Assembly: GCA_017994815.1 (NCBI GenBank)
Contig: JAGOJY010000032.1
Span: 1-49,269 of the forward strand
Source: Acidobacteriota bacterium
GTDB lineage: Bacteria; Acidobacteriota; Polarisedimenticolia; J045
Direction of reading: 5' to 3'
DNA length: 49,269 nucleotides
Positions 45,625 to 49,269 of the stretch are shown piece by piece. Each line of letters opens with the position of its first letter. The stretch's first letter is position 1. Both the position numbers and the translations under genes were made by a program. The notes under the pieces are model-generated. The model was not told the DNA's origin. It worked only from the letters and a program-made list of their open reading frames with translations, and did no database searches.

Positions 45625-46581
45625 GTGAGCACTGCGCGCGGGTTGCGCTGGTTGTGGCTGGGGCTGGGTCTGGCCGTCCTGGTTCCCACGGTCGCTCATT
45701 CCGACGTTCTCGTCCGCATCGACGAAAGCGCCCTGAACGGGACGTTCAAGGGCGCCACCGACGCCGCGGTGATGTTCGAGTCCGCCGGGGGGCTGCAGCA
45801 GGTGGCGTTCGCCGAAATCGGCTGGCTGCTCTTCTCGCCGCGCGCCGGGACGCAGCAGCCGGGCAAACCCGCGCCCGCCGGCGGGTCCGGGCCGTGCACG
45901 TTGCTGCGCGTGGACGGCACGACGCTCCGGGGCCAGTTCAAAGGCGGCACCGACGCGGCGCTGCTGTTCGAGTCGGGCGGCAACATCCACCAGGTCGCGC
46001 TGTCGTCGGTCCGAATGGTGATGAACGAACGTCCGCCGGTCGTCCCGGCGGTCGCTCCCGCCGCCGCGGCACCGCCGGCGGTCGCTGCCACGGCGCCCGC
46101 GGCCGCCGCTCCCGCGTCCGTCATCCCGATCGGCACGAAGCTGCGCGTCACGCTCACGCGCGACGTCACCACGGCGACCCACGAGGCGGGCGCGTTGGTC
46201 GAGGGCGTGCTCGCGGCGCCGCTGACGGTCGGTGGCACGGTCGTGGCCCCGGCGGGGACGAAGGTCTTCGGCAAGGTGCTCGAGTCGCGCGGCGGGCGCG
46301 CCCTCGGGGAGTTGCACATCTCGTTCCGCTTCACGGACCTTCTGATCAATGACCGCTCGGTGCCGATCAAGACGACCGAGGTCGGCGCCGAGGCCAAGGG
46401 CGGCATGGCCCGGAAGGTCGGCGCGGGAGCGCTCATCGGTGCGGCCGCGGGAGACGCGGGGGACGGCGCCGCGATCGGCGCGGGTCTCGCCGTGCTCACC
46501 GGCGGCGGTCGCCAGATCCGGATTCCGCGCGGCACCACGGCCGAGGTCGCGCTGACCCAGGATGCGCGGCTCGGTGGGTAG
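45625..46581 (+). CDS. Exported protein with duplicated N-terminal module and TrbI-like C-terminal domain
   Basis: The 318-residue protein has a signal peptide (LRWLWLGLGLAVLVPTVAHS). Two similar units of about 42 residues follow: LNGTFKGATDAAVMFESAGG near residue 38 and LRGQFKGGTDAALLFESGGN near 98. An Ala/Pro-rich linker (about 140-170) leads to IPIGTKLRVTLTRDV, GGTVVAPAGTKVFGKVLES and LHISFRFTDLLINDRSVPI, a pattern like the C-terminal barrel of TrbI/VirB10 proteins, and a glycine-zipper-like stretch (GAGALIGAAAGDAGDGAAIG). I do not recognise the whole protein and its function is unknown. The GTG at 45625 follows GGGAGGGGG. It overlaps the asparaginase gene by 20 bases. Confidence 0.75.
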   Translation: MSTARGLRWLWLGLGLAVLVPTVAHSDVLVRIDESALNGTFKGATDAAVMFESAGGLQQVAFAEIGWLLFSPRAGTQQPGKPAPAGGSGPCTLLRVDGTTLRGQFKGGTDAALLFESGGNIHQVALSSVRMVMNERPPVVPAVAPAAAAPPAVAATAPAAAAPASVIPIGTKLRVTLTRDVTTATHEAGALVEGVLAAPLTVGGTVVAPAGTKVFGKVLESRGGRALGELHISFRFTDLLINDRSVPIKTTEVGAEAKGGMARKVGAGALIGAAAGDAGDGAAIGAGLAVLTGGGRQIRIPRGTTAEVALTQDARLGG

Positions 46582-47659
46582 GACCGCGGCGCTTCGCAGG
46601 CACGGCGCCTGGCTCGTCGGCCTGGCCGGGGCGGCGCTCGCGCTGGCCGCGGCCGGACCGGCAGCGCAGCCGAAGCCGCGGCTGGTCGTGCTCGCCACCG
46701 GCGGCACCATCGCCGGCTCGGCCAAGTCGGAGACCGACGCCGGCTACAAGGCCGGCGCGCTCGCCGTGGACGTCTTGATCGAGGCCGTCCCGCAGGCCCG
46801 CGAGATCGCGACCCTGCGCGGCGAGCAGGTGGCGTCGATCGGCAGCCAGGACATGAACGACGAGGTCTGGGTGAAGTTGGCGCGGCGGGCCAACGAACTG
46901 CTCGCCGCGCCGGACGTGGACGGCGTCGTCGTCACCCACGGGACCGACACGCTGGAGGAAACCAGCTACTTCCTGCACCTGGTGCTCAAGAGCGACAAGC
47001 CGGTGGTGATGACCGGCTCGATGCGCCCGGCGACGGCGATGAGCGCGGACGGGCCGCTCAACATCTACAACGCCGTCGCCGTCGCCGCCGATCCCTCGAG
47101 CCGCGGGCGTGGCGTGCTCGTCGTGGTCAACGACGACATCCACTCGGCGCACGACGTCGTCAAGACCCACACCACCGACGTGCAGACGTTCAGCTCGGGC
47201 GAGCCCGGGCTGGTCGGCGTGACGTTGTTCGGCCGGCAGGAGTTCTACCGCGCGCCGAGTGCCCCGCACACGACCACCAGCGAGCTGGCGCTCCCCGCCG
47301 ACGGCAAGCTGCCGCGCGTGGACATCGTCTACGCCCACGCCGGGATGTCGCCCGACCTGATCGACGCGGCCGTCGCCAACGGCGCCCGCGGGATCGTCGT
47401 CGCGGGCGTGGGCGACGGCAACATGACGGCGCCGGCGCTGGAGGCGGTCCGGCGTGCGGTGACCAAGGGCGTCGCGGTCGTCCGCGCCAGCCGCGTCGGG
47501 CAGGGCATCGTCCGGCGCAACGTCGAGGTGGACGACGACGCGCTCGGGACGATCGCGTCGATGGAGTTGCACCCCGCGAAGGCGCGGGTCCTGCTCAAGC
47601 TCGCGTTGCTCAAGACGTCCGAGCGGGCCGCCCTGCAGCGCTACTTCGACCGCTACTGA
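46562..47659 (+). CDS. ansB: Type II (exported) L-asparaginase
   Basis: The 365-residue enzyme has an N-terminal signal (HGAWLVGLAGAALALAAAGP) and then the asparaginase active site: the nucleophilic Thr in LVVLATGGTIAGSAKSE near residue 43, and the second Thr-Asp pair in VVVTHGTDTLEETSYFLHL near 122, with Lys in LVLKSDKPVVMTGSMRPATA near 145. It hydrolyses asparagine to aspartate and ammonia, probably in the periplasm. The ATG lies 20 bases inside the upstream gene, so translation is coupled. Export marks it as type II; glutaminase side activity cannot be excluded. Confidence 0.93.
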   Translation: MRGSVGRTAALRRHGAWLVGLAGAALALAAAGPAAQPKPRLVVLATGGTIAGSAKSETDAGYKAGALAVDVLIEAVPQAREIATLRGEQVASIGSQDMNDEVWVKLARRANELLAAPDVDGVVVTHGTDTLEETSYFLHLVLKSDKPVVMTGSMRPATAMSADGPLNIYNAVAVAADPSSRGRGVLVVVNDDIHSAHDVVKTHTTDVQTFSSGEPGLVGVTLFGRQEFYRAPSAPHTTTSELALPADGKLPRVDIVYAHAGMSPDLIDAAVANGARGIVVAGVGDGNMTAPALEAVRRAVTKGVAVVRASRVGQGIVRRNVEVDDDALGTIASMELHPAKARVLLKLALLKTSERAALQRYFDRY

Positions 47660-47767
47660 CGTGCGGGCCGCCCGCGGCGGCCTACGGCGAGCGCTGCACA
47701 CGCGCACGGCGATCCTCGCGCTGATCGGGCCGCCTGCGGCGACCCCAAACGCGGGCGGCAGGGGGGT
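47660..47767. repeat. Convergent gap holding two copies of the GC-rich hairpin repeat
   Basis: Two stem-loops, GGGCCGCC-CGC-GGCGGCCT (47665-47683) and GGGCCGCC-TGC-GGCGACCC (47727-47745), lie in the 108-base gap between asparaginase and phosphorylase genes. They share the core of the repeat seen between pstB and phoU. Placement between converging genes fits transcription termination or a REP-like element. No other signal is seen. Confidence 0.6.
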
Positions 47768-49150
47768 TCAGCCGCTGCGGACCGGGACCGGGCTGACACG
47801 CCAGATGTCCTCGCAGTACTCGCGGATCGCGCGGTCCGACGAAAACCGCCCCATGCGCGCCGTGTTCAGGATCGAGCTGCGCGTCCAGAGCTCCTTGTCG
47901 AGCCACTCGCGCACGATCCGCTCGTGGCACTCGGCGTAGGCGGCGAAATCCGCCAGCACGAAGTACTCGTCGCGCCCGAGCAGCGAGCCGACGAGCGGCG
48001 CGAACGTGCTGGCGTCGCCGCGCGAAAAGTGTCCCGATGCGACCAGCGCCAGCGCGTCGCGCAGCCGCGGGTCGCGCTCGACGTAGCCTTGCGGCTGGTA
48101 GCCGGAGGCGCGGAGCCGCTCAACCTCCTCGGCCGTCATCCCGAACAGGAAGAAATTCTCTTCGCCGACCGCGGCCCGGATCTCGACGTTGGCGCCATCG
48201 AGCGTCCCGATCGTCAGTGCGCCGTTCAGCGCGAACTTCATGTTGCCAGTGCCGGAAGCCTCCTTGCCGGCGGTCGAGATCTGCTCCGAGATGTCGGCGG
48301 CCGGGTACACCAGCTCGGCGTTCTGCACGTTGAAGTTCGGGATGAAGGCCACGCCGAGTTTCCCGTTCACCTCGGGGTCGGCGTTGACGACCTCGGCCAC
48401 CCCGTTGACCAGGCGGATGATCCGCTTGGCCAGGTCGTAACCGGGGGCGGACTTGCCGCCGAAGATGAACAGCCGCGGCGGCACGTCGAGTCCCGGCTCG
48501 CGCTTCAGCCGCTGGTACAGGCTGATCACGTGCAGGATGTTCAGGTGCTGGCGCTTGTACTCGTGGAAACGCTTGACGTGGACGTCGAAGATCCACCACG
48601 GGTCCAGCGCGACGCCGGCCCGGGATGCGAGCCACGCGGCCAGGCGTTGTTTGTTGGCCATCTTCACCTTGCGCCAGCGCCGGCGGAACTCGGCGTCCTC
48701 GGCCCACGGCTCGAGGCCGCGCAGCTGCTCGAGGTCCTTGACCCAGCCCTCGCCGATCGCCTCGCTGATCAACGCCGACAACGCGGGGTTGGCGAGGGCG
48801 AGGAAGCGCCGTGGCGTCACGCCGTTGGTCTTGTTGCTGAATCGCTCCGGGAACATCTCCCAGAAATCGCGCAGCACCTCGCGCGTGAGCAGCTCGGTGT
48901 GGAGCGCCGCCACGCCGTTCGTCGCGTGGCTGCCGACGCAGGCCAGATGCGCCATTCGCACGCGGCGCGACCCGGCCTCGTCGATCAGGGACATCCGCGA
49001 AACCCGCGCGTCGTCGCCCGGATAGCGCCGGCGCACCGACTCGACGAACCGGCGGTTGATCTCGTTCACGATCTCCATGTGGCGCGGCAGCAGCTTCCCG
49101 AACAGCGGCACGGGCCAGGTTTCCAACGCTTCGGGCAGGAGCGTGTGGGT
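47768..49150 (-). pseudogene. glgP: Glycogen phosphorylase (GT35), 5'-truncated
   Basis: The preserved part covers roughly the C-terminal 455 of the usual 815-830 residues. It has [20 protein letters not shown] at its start, [33 protein letters not shown], and the pyridoxal-phosphate site [20 protein letters not shown] with its Lys. Homology stops abruptly just before [10 protein letters not shown], at about 49150. Upstream the frame continues through unrelated residues to a TGA at 49225-49223, with no ATG; none of the other frames holds the missing N-terminal half. This points to a deletion or insertion rather than a frameshift. The catalytic C-terminal half alone would not be active. The alternative is a chimeric assembly at the window edge. 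Confidence 0.75.
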
Positions 49151-49192
49151 TCCGGAAACTCCTGCCGGTCTTTTCCAGTAAGTCCTGCCGGT
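49150..49192. repeat. Direct repeat at the phosphorylase breakpoint
   Basis: Two 20-base units, at 49150-49169 and 49173-49192, match at 17 of 20 positions, including an identical TCCTGCCGGT half, with a 3-base spacer. They begin exactly where phosphorylase homology ends. The surrounding 120 bases are less GC-rich than the rest of the window, suggesting foreign DNA such as the end of a mobile element. No transposase is visible before the window ends. Confidence 0.5.
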
Positions 49193-49269
49193 TCGTTTGA
49201 TGCCACAGTCGCGGTGGGATCGTCAATGCCGAGGTGCATGGTTCGGTGAGAGGGCCCATCCAGGATGAG

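Overview
This is a very GC-rich, densely packed bacterial segment. Third codon positions are almost all G or C, GTG and TTG starts are common, and neighbouring genes often overlap by 4 bases. An outer-membrane porin, a PlpD-type patatin/beta-barrel protein, a Tat-exported respiratory complex and a Pseudomonas-like Pst/Pho system point to a Gram-negative (diderm) organism with aerobic respiration. The phylum cannot be fixed from this sequence; Pseudomonadota or another high-GC diderm phylum both fit. I saw no rRNA, tRNA, CRISPR array, prophage or intact insertion sequence.

Layout. 1-3550 (+): the 3' end of an enolase-superfamily dehydratase, then a large FAD/Fe-S 2-hydroxyacid dehydrogenase. 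3696-5498 (-): a GH15 glucosidase. 5639-16950 (+): one long respiratory operon encoding Alternative Complex III (actABCDEF), a small membrane protein, and a caa3-type oxygen reductase (coxB, coxA, ctaE, ctaF). ACIII would take electrons from quinol and pass them through c hemes to the oxidase, replacing a bc1 complex. 16725-20467 (-): a pyruvate-oxidase-like ThDP enzyme and a secreted FG-GAP repeat protein. 20603-21649 (+): a zinc-ribbon protein and a C39-like protease. 21656-25143 (-): a NERD-domain SF1 helicase and a Tat-exported amidase. 25224-26114 (+): an exported exonuclease/endonuclease/phosphatase-fold enzyme. 26206-28831 (-): two glycosyltransferases.

28891-39243 (-) is a nearly complete phosphate-starvation regulon, transcribed right to left: phoB, an OprP/OprO-like porin, pstS, pstC, pstA, pstB, phoU, phoR. 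The porin and pstS each carry an upstream array of four PhoB-like heptamers spaced 11 bp apart. PstC and PstA are the long forms with big inserts.

39277-39828 (+) is a Mug-type DNA glycosylase divergent from phoB. 39848-45482 (-) is a tight gene run: TRIC channel, PlpD-like patatin, DUF4136 protein, cysteine-rich 4Fe-4S protein, TspO, and a P-loop nucleotide kinase. 45625-47659 (+) holds an exported protein with an internal duplication and a type II asparaginase. The window ends with a 5'-truncated glycogen phosphorylase (-) next to unrelated sequence containing a direct repeat. A GGGCCGCC-TGC-GGCGGCCC-like hairpin repeat occurs in several intergenic gaps.
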